In this document: positions 45,099 to 55,164 of the stretch, in pieces
How the letters are laid out: every line of letters begins with the position of its first letter
Position numbering within the stretch: position 1 is the first letter of the stretch
DNA from: Acorus gramineus
Taxonomy: Eukaryota; Streptophyta; Magnoliopsida; Acorales; Acoraceae
DNA: 64,000 bases
Assembly (NCBI GenBank): GCA_030737835.1
Contig: CM060849.1
Span: 1 to 64,000, forward strand
Direction: 5' to 3'
The notes under the pieces: generated by a model
Told to the model about the DNA's origin: nothing
Seen by the model: only the letters and a program-made list of their open reading frames with translations
Databases searched by the model: none
Position numbers and translations under genes: made by a program

Positions 45099-45324
45099 CT
45101 ATAACATATTTACCCGGAAGAACCATGGAAGGATGAAGGCTATAATTAAGCAGGCCATCAGAAAATTGCAAAATGGCTGGCCCCGCCAACAACCTCCATG
45201 CTCGGAAGAGTTTTCATTTCCATCGCCACCTACCCCATCTCTTCTCTCATTCCACGCCTCCATGAATCCATTGTCTCCCACACCGGTGATGTTCTTAGCA
45301 ACCTCACCACAGATTTCGCAATAT
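45099..45324 (-). CDS. RING-CH (RINGv) protein, exon 2
   Basis: Reads YCEICGEVAKNITGVGDNGF, which completes the C4HC3 zinc finger, and ends with a membrane segment FCNFLMACLIIAFILPWFFR and VNML stop (45099-45101). The acceptor is TTTCAACACAG; splicing from exon 1 joins AAC AG with A TAT TGC, keeping the frame as GNR-YCEICG. The joined product is 202 residues. Confidence 0.88.
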
Positions 45325-48300
45325 CTGTGTTGAAATTAAAAGACAGATAAGACATCCAATTCATGAATATATTATCCATCTAAATGGAAAGCTATATAAA
45401 CATTGACTAAATTTGATTTTACCAAGGACAGAAAAGTTATGAATATATTTGAGGAAAAAATTATGGATAGAGATTGATTGAGCGGTACATGGATAGAGAT
45501 TGATTGAGCGGTACATGAATATATTTGAGGAAAAAATCATAAAATGTCAACTACTGACTAGAATCACCGAGGCTTTTTAGGTCGGTAAATATGAGCTATG
45601 TCACTTAGAGCTAAACCAAATGGAAGCCATCCAGTCATTTAAGCAGTCTGCCATCCCACGTAGTGTACTTTTTTAAGGATTGTACTTTTTTAAGGATTGT
45701 TTTAAGACAACAATAAAATGGACCAGTGCTTGTTCTTTACTATAATGAATTAGTTGCACCGACCTGAATATTACCCAGCTATTTATAGATTCCTAGTGTT
45801 AGCCTTGATCTGCAAAAAGTCACAGAAATGAATTGCGAAAGGGTTCAGGTTGTTTGCAGACTTATTTTAAAGTATGCTACATTCTATTACTTGCTAATAT
45901 TTCAAACATTTGGCACATGGAACATGGGATCTTAAACAAACAAAAAAAAGTTCTCTTTTCTGACTTCAAAAGTCCACTAAGTTGGTCAGGTGACAGCCTT
46001 GTGTATCAGTCTTTAGAAGTAGATCTAAACCACTAACCAAGTGCAAATGCAGTTGTGCAATACCAAATCATGCTTACATTTTTCATAGAAAAAGAATGTG
46101 TTTCACATGTTGCTCATGATTGAAAAACAAGAACTTCAATCATATTGGTTTTGAAGAAAAAGAAATTTATACATAGTAGTTTAATTTTTTACTGGGGAAT
46201 GAAATAGGTTATTTTTGTTGTTTTCTGTCTCACGCTACGTCCAGTATTTCTTCCACCAAAAGCATTTTATCCACTGACAAGGTTTTCAACTCAACTTAAC
46301 TTAGCATAACCATATGTTCAACTATTTCCAACCACCAAAAATGCATGCTTGAGTGATGTGGGGACATGTATTAGACGTATTGGGTGGATATGCACACAAA
46401 CTAACATGTGTGGCTATGTGTGCATGTTGCCTCATCTTTCACTAATTTCAAGCCATCATGAAATATGGGTGTGGGGGGGAGGGGGGGGGGAGACGTGAAG
46501 GAAATTCATGCTTTTCTCTCTAAAGTTGGTGTGTCCTGACAAATAGGCCTAGGTTACCGTTGATAGTTTTGAAAATTACGGCACATAGTAGATTAGCACA
46601 GTGCCAAACACCTTCTTTGAAACCACAATGGTTTTTTGAAGTTCTCATGCTCTCACAGATCACCAACATCAAAAGGAACTTAATTGGGTGCCACTGGGAA
46701 GTGTTTTTCTTTTTGTTGGGTAGGTTTCCATTGGGAAGTTCTCAAACAATTCCTATTCCCAAAGTAGTTGATTGCTTCAAAAGCAGACATACAGAACTCC
46801 TAAGTAAAATAATTAAATTACCAAACACACATTATAAACAAGCAAATATTATTTTTATGTCTCTAGTTGTTCTATTTTCGATTGTGACTCCGTGGCCCAA
46901 TGGATAAGGAAAATACCGTGGAAGACATTTTTCTTTCAGGGGCAACAGATCATTAGAAATACAAAAAAAGTCATCTTCCTCCAAAGAAAGGGATAGCATC
47001 TCAATCCAATCTCCTTGTAGCATCTTCATTATTCAATGTAGAATGATAAAACTCCATATTACTTCTCTCCATTTATTCAATTTCATATGCACTACAGCTC
47101 CAAAAGAACATTTCAATCATTGTCATGTTGTTTTACTTCCGAAGTACCCAACACTAAACTACTAAGCTTTTTGAAGAGTTCTTCGCCAGCATATGGTTGA
47201 AGATCCTCAAAAGAAATGTCATATATTTCTTAGAACAAAAAATTGGTACATAAACAACTAACACTGCTAGAAATACATGATGGGGATTCAAGTCCCTTTT
47301 TATACACAGCAGGACTACAGAAACTAAGATGATTGGAAGTCTACTGAAGACCTATGGATGGAAATATTTGGATAATGGCAGGACACAGATTAAGAATCTG
47401 ACTTGTGGATGGATATCATTGGATGATGGCAGGACACACAGATTAATTATTCCTCCATTTTAAGCTTTCCAAGTATTGATTACAACATCCTCAACAATTA
47501 TGACTCATCTATACCAGTCCTGGGATTCTTATATATAATTTCTAGGAGTACACGAGTAGTAGACATCAGATGGACAATCAATAATTGAACTTAAATCTCG
47601 TCAACCAAATTCCAAAACTTAATCCAAGGATAGCATCATAGCAGACCTCAATTGATGGAACGTCGTTTTATATTTTATGTTGATGTTAATAGACTAAAAT
47701 ATGCACTAGATGAAATCTGGCCATCCTAAAGTTCCTTTCAGCCGTTCAACTTTAGCCAGCATTGACAAGGTATGGGACCAAATATGAGCATATAGTGATT
47801 CAATCAATTCAATTTAATTTTGAGACTATTAATTAACAAACATTAACTTTATAGTTAAAATAACCTCATGCACCAAATGTTTTATAGATGTTACAGAATA
47901 AATAGAACTTCTGAAATTTGCCATACAAATATATTTTTAAATTGACATTGCATGAATTAATATGTACAGATATATGTGTTCATAGTTCTTTGATTTGTAA
48001 ATCATTTTATAGTGAAACCAAGATCCAAAAGGTATTGTTGTAACATCAACCACCCATAAGGTAGTACAAGACATCAAGAGAAATACATAACATGCAAAGA
48101 AATGTGATAACTCAGAAAATATTAAAGGAAAAGTCAGAGCAGGCCAGACTAGGGTGTACACACCTTATCAACTAACATATCAGATTTGGCAAGGCATACA
48201 AAAAGACAGCATGCATGTAATCGAACAAATGGGAGAAATAACATAGGGAAAACATAGATTCATACTATTTTATGTTATCTCAATATCCATTGAATTGTAG

Positions 48301-50031
48301 TGGGCGCATATAATTTTTAAATAGATATAAATGCAGTTCCATTGCAGGGGATAGAGCCCCATTGAGAATTGGAAGATATCTCCAAACTTCCAGATAATTT
48401 GTTTTATATATTTCATGTTTCTCCCATTGTTTCATAATTTCACAATCTTTAGTTCTCCAGAAATTCCCATGCATAACTGACACACCATAAATACTAATCT
48501 CAAGCAAAGGCAATAAGAACACCAATGAATCAAACTCACAAGACATAAGGTCAAGGAACAGAATAATCTCCACAGTGTGACAAGCTCAAAAATTGTTTTT
48601 TGGGGTAACTATGCAGGGCCTTTTTTCCTAATTAATTATTATTAAATAAATATTTATCAAACTAATCAAACAAAAAAAAATTTACAAAAGTACTCATCTG
48701 ACTAGTCCACCCATGCCACGATGGCATATTGTTTAATGTTTATGTGTAAAATGCCAATGACAATGATGTTTTTGGGGTCAGATAAAAAATACGTCAATGG
48801 CATTACCATTTAACACTAGGTATTTTTTTCTATACGTCATTGTCATTGGTGTAATAACTATGTAAATCTAAAGACGCCAATCCAGTAGCACTAGTTTAAG
48901 GTTGCCTGTTTTTACGATATTCTCAATGACATCTTATCAGAAATATTGGTCAAACGCCTTATGTTATTCTCAACAACATCTTATCAGAACTATTGGTAAA
49001 ATGCCATTGAAGATGGCATATTTATTTAATAAAAAAAGTGTCAAAAAAATTATCGCCGTTGACGTTTTTAATGCCAACGTGACATGGGTTGACCGATCAT
49101 ATGACTACTTTGATAAATATTGTTACAAAAATCATAATTAATTAGGGGAAAAGGCCACTAAGTGGAGAATAGCTAACAAATTTAAAACCCAATTTATGCT
49201 AACTTCTCATCAATAATTGAGCTTCAGTATGGTGCATTCTCATTCCCTGTTATTTCCAAGTGCCACAGCTCATATCAAAACACAATATCATCCACCACAG
49301 TACACACCAAATACATTATCAAACAGCCGATTTCAAGAAAAACCATCAAGAACATGCATCACAAATTAAACCCAATCTTTGCTCCCTCAAAAACGTGCCC
49401 TCTCTTCAATGCCAATTATCAGCCATTGTAATCTCAAAAACCCTCATAAATTCTCTAATCACCTAGACAACAAAACTATGTTATCCAATCTGATCCAAAA
49501 ACAGTCACCACCAAACATAACAAGCATTGAATCAAATATAACACCACACACACAAAGAAAATCCAAATTAAAAAAAAAAAGAAGGAAACATTCATCTCAA
49601 ACAAACAAAAGAAGAATCCAATCCAAAAGGAGGGATAATAAACCTCACCTGTTCCCCTTGATCTTGAACCATGCCTCGGCGCAGTGACCGTGCGCGATCC
49701 CCAAATCATTCTTGCAACCACACCCCAACTTCATCAGCAAATCCAAGCCGTCCGTCTTCCTCTCCCAGCTCAGGTGACAGATCCTGCAAACCATCTCCTC
49801 TCCCTCCCTTAAATCCTCACCGCCACCGCCATCGCCGTCGATCACATCGATGACAACGCAATCACCACCGCCGCCGCCGTCCCGATCCTTCGGCGCCGCC
49901 TTCTTCACCTCCGCCGTCCTCGCCAGCTCCGTCTCCAGAGAAGAGACGACGATCACGCACTCCGTAGGCGGAGGGGGGATCCCGTCCGCGGAGTCGCTGC
50001 GCGGGACCTCATTTGACATTCTCTCGCTCAT
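45099..50031 (-). CDS. RING-CH membrane-associated E3 ligase-like gene (two exons)
   Basis: Exons are 49649-50031 and 45099-45324 on the minus strand. Residues about 81-140 form a RINGv finger (CRICHL, then GCGCKNDLGIAHGHCAEAWF and YCEIC), the MARCH-type domain that binds E2 enzymes. A single C-terminal transmembrane helix (about 178-198) follows, so the protein probably sits in an internal membrane with the finger in the cytosol. The N-terminal part is acidic, Gly- and Asp-rich. The start at 50031 is followed by a second Met (MSERMSNEV); a TATATATAA stretch lies about 50 bases upstream. The same order (RINGv plus one terminal membrane span) is known in small plant RING/FYVE/PHD-type proteins. 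Substrate unknown. GC content falls from exon 1 to exon 2. Confidence 0.88.
46886..46909 (+). tRNA. tRNA-Arg 5'-half-like fragment (not functional)
   Basis: GACTCCGTGGCCCAATGGAT followed by AAGG matches the acceptor strand and D-arm (A-box) of plant tRNA-Arg genes. The sequence then diverges; no anticodon arm, B-box or 3' acceptor strand is present. It may be a partial tRNA or the head of a tRNA-derived SINE. Confidence 0.4.
48605..49163. mobile_element. MITE in RING-CH intron
   Basis: The left arm (GGCCTTTTTTCCTAATTAAT, ATATTTATCAAACTA, CCCATGCCACGATGGCAT) aligns with the reverse complement of the right arm (GGCCTTTTCCCCTAATTAAT, ATATTTATCAAAGTA, CCCATGTCACGTTGGCAT). Arms are about 110 bases; inner direct repeats around ACATCTTATCAGAA (twice) are present. 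Non-coding. Family unknown. Confidence 0.7.
49649..50031 (-). CDS. RING-CH protein, exon 1
   Basis: Encodes MSERMSNEVPRSDSADGI, an acidic Gly-rich linker, and the N-terminal part of the C4HC3 finger (CRICHL, LGCGCKNDLGIAHGHC, WFKIKGN). It ends in phase 2 at the donor CAG-GTGAGG. Confidence 0.9.
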
Positions 50032-50749
50032 TCTTTGTTTGAATGTGAGGGCATGTAATAATTATTATTATTAATTAATATATATAATGCGCCAACGTAT
50101 TAAATTCTAAATCAATGAAAGCTTATTCGAGAATTAGCTGGAATCCTACGGAATCGGGCGCGTATCTTTCGTTATTTCTTTGTTTCCCTACTATTCGAGT
50201 GCCAAATTCGCTGCTTCCATTTTTTCTCTCTGTTTTTTTTTTGAAAGTTTCGAAAATAGAGATGACGGAGAAAGAAAGTATTATTTAATGATTTATATAC
50301 TTTTAAAATAAGATAAGTTTGTTCTTTTTAAATTTCGGATCAACGCGGACACGTCCTTGGGAATTTATTGTTGTGCTCATTAAATAGTCTCTTGAAATAT
50401 TGGAGGATAAAATGCGTTTGGACCCTCAAATTTTATAAGTTCATAGAAACACCCTATATGACAAAAAGTATGCAATCACACCCTTTCTCGTTAGATTTTT
50501 CATTAATATAAAATAAAAGTATGATTTTTAACCTTTTAATCCAATGTTTTTTATGTTTTCATATTTTAATTAATTATTATGTTATTTAATTCTCACAAAA
50601 ATACATTCAGATGCATTTGAAGAGTTAATATTGATAAAGTATGTTTAGAATTAATAATTAATTTTTTATTGGATATTTAGAGACTTAAGGGTAAAATAGT
50701 AATTTTATTTTATTTTTATCCTATCTTAATAGAAAAATATTATAACATA
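50032..50749. other. Upstream flank of the RING-CH gene
   Basis: Probable promoter region: a TATATATAA stretch near 50079-50087. Farther out is AT-rich DNA with no gene. A MITE-like end (GGACCCTCAAATTTTATAAG) lies near 50430-50450, but no partner was found. Confidence 0.4.
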
Positions 50750-51135
50750 CGGTGTAAGTGGGTATTGTGGGCGGTGTGGCCGACTCAGAACGCGATTGTT
50801 TTTAAAGGTCAAATCGTTTATGCCAAAAACATTTGGGAGTTGATGATTAGTTTTATCCAGGATTGGGAAAGATTTTGTGAGGGGCTCGGTCAGTGAGGGT
50901 TTTGGTGGGAGAGGTGCTCATCGCGTGACCCCTTTTTGGGAAGGGAGGAGGAACGGGTGCCTCGACTTAGTGTTTCATGCGTAGATTTCTCTTCTACCTT
51001 TGTGGTTTTAGATGTGGCTCTCATTTCTTCATGTTCGCTTTTATTTTGGGGTCTTTGTTTTCTTTATCATTGCTTGAATTTATTCTTTCGGCTTTAGCCT
51101 TTTATTAAAATAAATGGATCACTTACCATATTCAT
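50750..51135 (+). mobile_element. LINE 3' end with duplicated A-tail
   Basis: Plus translation WAVWPTQNAIVFKGQIVYAK then NIWELMISFIQDWERFCEGL and stop, the C-terminus of plant L1 ORF2, then a 3' UTR and an A-tail (51138-51150). Target duplication: GTGTAAGTG near 50752 versus GATGTAAGTG after the tail. The tail and flank are duplicated in tandem (about 51125-51230). Confidence 0.75.
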
Positions 51136-51226
51136 AAAAAAAAAAAGTGATGTAAGTGCATGTTTTTAAATGCTTACCATATTCATAAAAAAAAATGTGA
51201 TGTAAGTGCATGTTTTTAAATTTTGA
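51125..51226 (+). repeat. ~52-bp tandem duplication at LINE tail
   Basis: CTTACCATATTCATAAAAAA followed by GTGATGTAAGTGCATG and TTTTTAAAT occurs twice in a row with only one or two differences. Confidence 0.85.
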
Positions 51227-51910
51227 AAACCACATGACCCAAATGTATTTTACACAATGTTATATTTATCAAACTGTTATCATGACATTGAATTTGGGTT
51301 TATTCCTTAACCTACTTTTCCAACACACAAAACTATGTCACGCTATCCATCCCTGCCTTCACATATTGGGTGATGATCCGAAGGCATGAGTACATTTCCT
51401 TGCATAGCTTTTCTATCAACTTCAATAGCTACAATAGTCCCCAACGGCTTTGGCTGGGTGGATATGGACACCCTCTTTCAAAAGGAGCTCTCGGGTCAAT
51501 TCTTGGTGATGCCAAGAAAAGAAAAAAAAAAAAAAATTATGTTTTCATCTTCGTCCCTAGTTGGTTGTGTTTGTGGTGGGCTTGACTCACATGAACTTTT
51601 AACCAAGTTAGGGTGGGCTTTGGTCTCCTAAACAGTAGGCCCATGCTTTGTGTGTGTGACCAGCTTTTGGGTTGAGTATGTTTTAATGGGCTCTGTCCAC
51701 GTTGTTGTAATCGTCCTACTGGACTTATCAGTTTGTAATTGCCCTACATAACCTTATGTACAAAAAAAAGTAAAAAAAATTCAATAGCTACAATAAATAT
51801 CTATACATGATAGAATGCATGTGCAAATGCACATATATAATCATGGTCATGACTCTCATGTCCATCCCATGGATGTCTTCATCCTTAAATCCCACCATTC
51901 GTTTCTCCTT
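51227..51910. other. AT-rich spacer
   Basis: No gene recognised. Short ORFs at 51370-51631 are low-complexity. An A-rich end near 51763-51780, with GGGC/GCCC-rich text before it, could be a retroposed non-coding sequence; not assigned. Confidence 0.35.
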
Positions 51911-52107
51911 AGCGTGCGTTTGGTTGCGCGATTGTGCAGTTTTTACGATTAGAGGAAACTACTTCACGCAGACAGATTTTAAACAGAAAGTGCCCAAAAG
52001 CTGCGATTTTGAAAAGTTGGGGGGGGGGGGTGAACTTTCTGCATAATCAATTTTAAAACTCAGATTCCTTCATATTTAATTTTGCAATCCTGCAACTAAA
52101 CGCATCT
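51911..52107. mobile_element. Short MITE with GCGTTTGGTTGC ends
   Basis: The left end AGCGTGCGTTTGGTTGCGCG and the reverse complement of the right end, AGATGCGTTTAGTTGCAGG, pair over about 25 bases. Total length about 197 bases. It contains an eleven-G run near 52020. Such 'GTTTGGTTGC' ends are common in small plant PIF/Harbinger or hAT MITEs; target duplication unclear. Confidence 0.6.
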
Positions 52108-52139
52108 TGTATATTGCAGTGATCCAAAATTACCTATGT

Positions 52140-52780
52140 GATTGTTTTATTTTATTTATTTATTTATTTATTTTTTGGTGGAGGTGGAAAGGCCACAAAG
52201 GCAGGTTACATTTCATAGATTATATCATTCCCTTATACATGACATTGCAGCAGCCCAAAAACATCAGCATGCAACGATTGTATACATTTATCAAAAGAGG
52301 AAAAAAGAGGACCTAATAGATCTTGTACCTCTGTGGACCGGAGAGCATTGTTTGGTGATGAAAGTTGGCGACTCCAAGCAAACCGAGCTAGCTTCTCCGG
52401 GCCGCCAACACGATCAACCTTGACATATTTTATGGAATGAAGAGAGGAAGCCAATTCTTGAATACGACAAACTATATGATAGATATGCGGTGGACCCTCC
52501 GCCGAGCTATCAAAGATAGAGACCATCGACTGGGAATCGGTGTAGATGACTACATCTTGGCAACCTATCAAATTGCACTATGAATGCCCATTCTAATAGC
52601 CTCCACCTCCATCCGAAACAGGATGGCCCACAGCCATGACTGAAATACCGCATCTAGAATCCTATGCTGGCCATAGAGAACAAACGCAACCCCCGCCGTT
52701 TTAGTGTGCAGGTCAACACTTCCATCTGCAAACGCATATGTGACGATGTGGATTTTTGATGATGGGTGGTCGTAATCCGG
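52140..52780 (-). mobile_element. LINE C-terminal RNase H and tail
   Basis: Minus-strand translation KTAGVAFVLYGQHRILDAVF, FRMEVEAIRMGIHSAI and DVVIYTDSQSMVSIFDSSAE, the RVT_3-type RNase H fold. It ends in an (AAAT)n tail at 52144-52172. One frame break near 52572. The 5' part is absent or unrecognised above 52780. Confidence 0.75.
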
Positions 52781-53129
52781 TTCTTTCGAACTCAGTTTCG
52801 ATCATTATGCGACGTACCGAATCTCCGTTCAAAGGATTGTCCAAGCTCGCTCGACGGCTTACTAGGACGTAATTGTGATCGCCACTTGCTTTTCCTCAAA
52901 AGCAAGAAAAGAAGATGTTCTTCTATTGCTCGCTTGTATAGGGAAATTGTGGATTCTCTTCACATTGACGCAACCGGCCACGCAACGCGGTGAAGCTCAA
53001 GTACCTTGCACAAAATGATTAAGATCTGGTTTTAAAAAAAAGTGTAGTAAATTATTAAAAAAAGAAAATAAGATCTGGTTATGTTATGGACTATCCACAA
53101 ATAAAGTAAGATATGTAAAATCCAAATAA
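52781..53129. other. Spacer upstream of the palindrome region
   Basis: AGATCTGGTT occurs twice (53023, 53071). Nothing else recognised. Confidence 0.3.
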
Positions 53130-54700
53130 AACCTGACGGCCTAGTTTTCAACAGTCCCAAAAACAGATCAGAGAGTCAGTAACACAAAGTAGTTTAATGC
53201 ACTGAAGGGCTTGGAAATCCGAAGATCAAACGGGGCAGCCCGACTGCTCTACCACCAGCCGTCCAAAAAAAAAAAATCAACAGCAACTACAATAGAGAAT
53301 TAATTTTTATTGAAATAGCAAAAAAGAAAAATTCATGATGACCAATTGACTTTCGCATGGACATGGACCATCAATAAATGTAGGAGACCGCCCCAAATGC
53401 ATGCAAAAAAAAAAAACACAGATCACCGACAGCTCTACAAGGAGCCGTCGCTAGACAATTTAGCTTTTTAGCAAATAAAACTAGTGAGCAAAACAGGTGA
53501 ATCGACGGCTCTAGTTGGAGCCGTCGACAGAAAGCCCCATATTTTTAGAAAACAAATAAGAAAAGAGTGTTTATGGGAAAGCAAAGCAAGGGAACAGTAA
53601 CACAATAGCTTAGCAGTAAAAGAAAGGCAATACAAAATGAATAGACAAGTAGAACAATAAGATAGACAGATAAAGAGCAATGATAATAAAAAAAAAATCA
53701 AAAGAAAGCAAGTAAATAGAGTTAGTAGTCCTTGGGATGAACCCAAACTTGATGAGATAGGGGGTTCTCAAATGGTCTTAAGACCAACTGGCCGACGGCC
53801 CTAGAGTAGGCCGTTCGTCAGCTGCGTCTTCTTTTTAAAAGAGGAGTTTTAAGTCCAAGAGATATGCAACCACCAACACTCAATTTCTTTAAACTATCTT
53901 CTTATATGATTAAAAAGGGGTTTACAAGAGTTGGTTTACAAGGTTTCTTTTGGATTGGGTTATGGGAGTTCTAATGGAACCCTAAAAGAAACAAAAGAAA
54001 ATGAAGGAGATGGAGGTGAGTGAGCAAGGTAAAATGGGGCTTTCTTCTCTGTATTCTCTCCTCTCTTTTAGGCTAAAAGTGGACATGGGAGTGGCTGAAT
54101 TCGTGGGTCTTTCTTTCTTCTCCTTGCTTGCCTTTTCTTCTTCACTCTATCCCTCTATCTATAGAGTTTTGCAACCAACCACCTTTACACAACACATAGG
54201 GCCATTTAATGCACCCTTTCCCATCTCCCAAAAACCTGCAAACATGTCCCCTCTGAGTGGTAGTCGAAAGAGGAGCGCCATTTCCTTTTACCCAGCTGTT
54301 TTGCCAGTTTTTTTAATGTTAATAGATCGAGGGATCCTCCTATGGACATCACCCAAAATTGATGGCTCCTGCCCCATCTGTCCCTTTTTTAAGTGTCTTT
54401 CATGATCCTCATTCTATAATCTTTCCAACGCCACTGACGGATCGAGATCGGAGGTGTATTGCTCAAGTTATGATCCGATCTTGTGGGGCTGTCCAACCGC
54501 AGAAGGAAAAACGATGGCTCCTCTAGTGGCCATCGCCCAAAACTGATGGCTCATGGCCTTGCCGTCAATTTTGGAAGTCAAGATCCTCGTTTTGTGAATT
54601 TTCCAACGCCGCTGACGGATCGAGAATCAGAGCTGTATTGATTAAGTTATGATCCAATCTTGTGAGGGTGTCCGATTGTCTGTTTGAGAGCATTCCTTCT
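53130..54700. repeat. Repeat DNA with clustered GACGGCTC palindromes
   Basis: At least four units of the form GACGGCTCTA-n-GAGCCGTC: 53241-53263 (degenerate), 53426-53450, 53502-53527 (perfect 10-bp arms TCGACGGCTC/GAGCCGTCGA) and 53792-53820; another, CGATGGC...GCCATCG, lies at 54512-54535. Between 54345 and 54685 a block (CAACGCCnCTGACGGATCGAG, TAAGTTATGATCC) occurs twice about 180 bases apart. The phrasing of that block recalls long LTRs of plant Gypsy elements, but no ends, primer site or gag-pol could be found. Function unknown. Confidence 0.55.
54345..54690 (+). repeat. ~180-bp duplicated block
   Basis: Copies at about 54345-54505 and 54525-54690 share AAnTGATGGCTC, CAAGATCCTCnTT, TTTTCCAACGCC and GAnTCnGAGnTGTATTG segments with around 20 per cent differences by eye. 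Confidence 0.75.
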
Positions 54701-55164
54701 ACTTCTTCTTGGGCCAAATCACCTTGATCTTGAATTTTTTGTTGTTGTCTAATCTTGGGTGATTACTTTTAAGAGAATACGTGGTTCAAGCCTGCATAAA
54801 TCAAATATTACAAGAGATAAGTATTATGCTATTTTGATCGGTCAAAAATGGGGCATCTACAATATGTCCTATCCAATGAGGGAGTGGATATGGGTAATAC
54901 CTGTGTGTATAACTGCTGAGGAAAGACTCTCAGAGGCAACTCCTCCTTGCTTAGATGGTTAATGCATTCATATGCATGGGATAGTTCCCAACTCACAACC
55001 CATCGAGGATGATGCCATTGGCATTGGAAAATAAAAAGATTCCTAGCCCTCCATATATTCCACTACACCGCAACAAATACAGTGACGCCGAGAGCCCAAT
55101 CCTTCCGCTTATCAAGAATGACCACCTGCATAATATCTGTCCAACAAGTAGTTTGAGAAATTTG

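Larger units (their letters stand above)
45325..49648 (-). other. 4.3-kb intron of the RING-CH gene
   Basis: GT (49647-49648 on the minus strand, context CAG-GTGAGG) to AG (45325-45326) borders. It holds a 26-bp tandem repeat near 45463-45516 (GATAGAGATTGATTGAGCGG), a tRNA-Arg-like 5' half (46886-46909), a diverged duplication near 47350-47450 and a MITE (48605-49163). ORFs inside show no recognisable domain. Confidence 0.75.

Noticed and set aside
54001-54405. 134-codon plus-strand ORF
   Set aside because: No recognisable domain; lies in repeat DNA with duplicated blocks.
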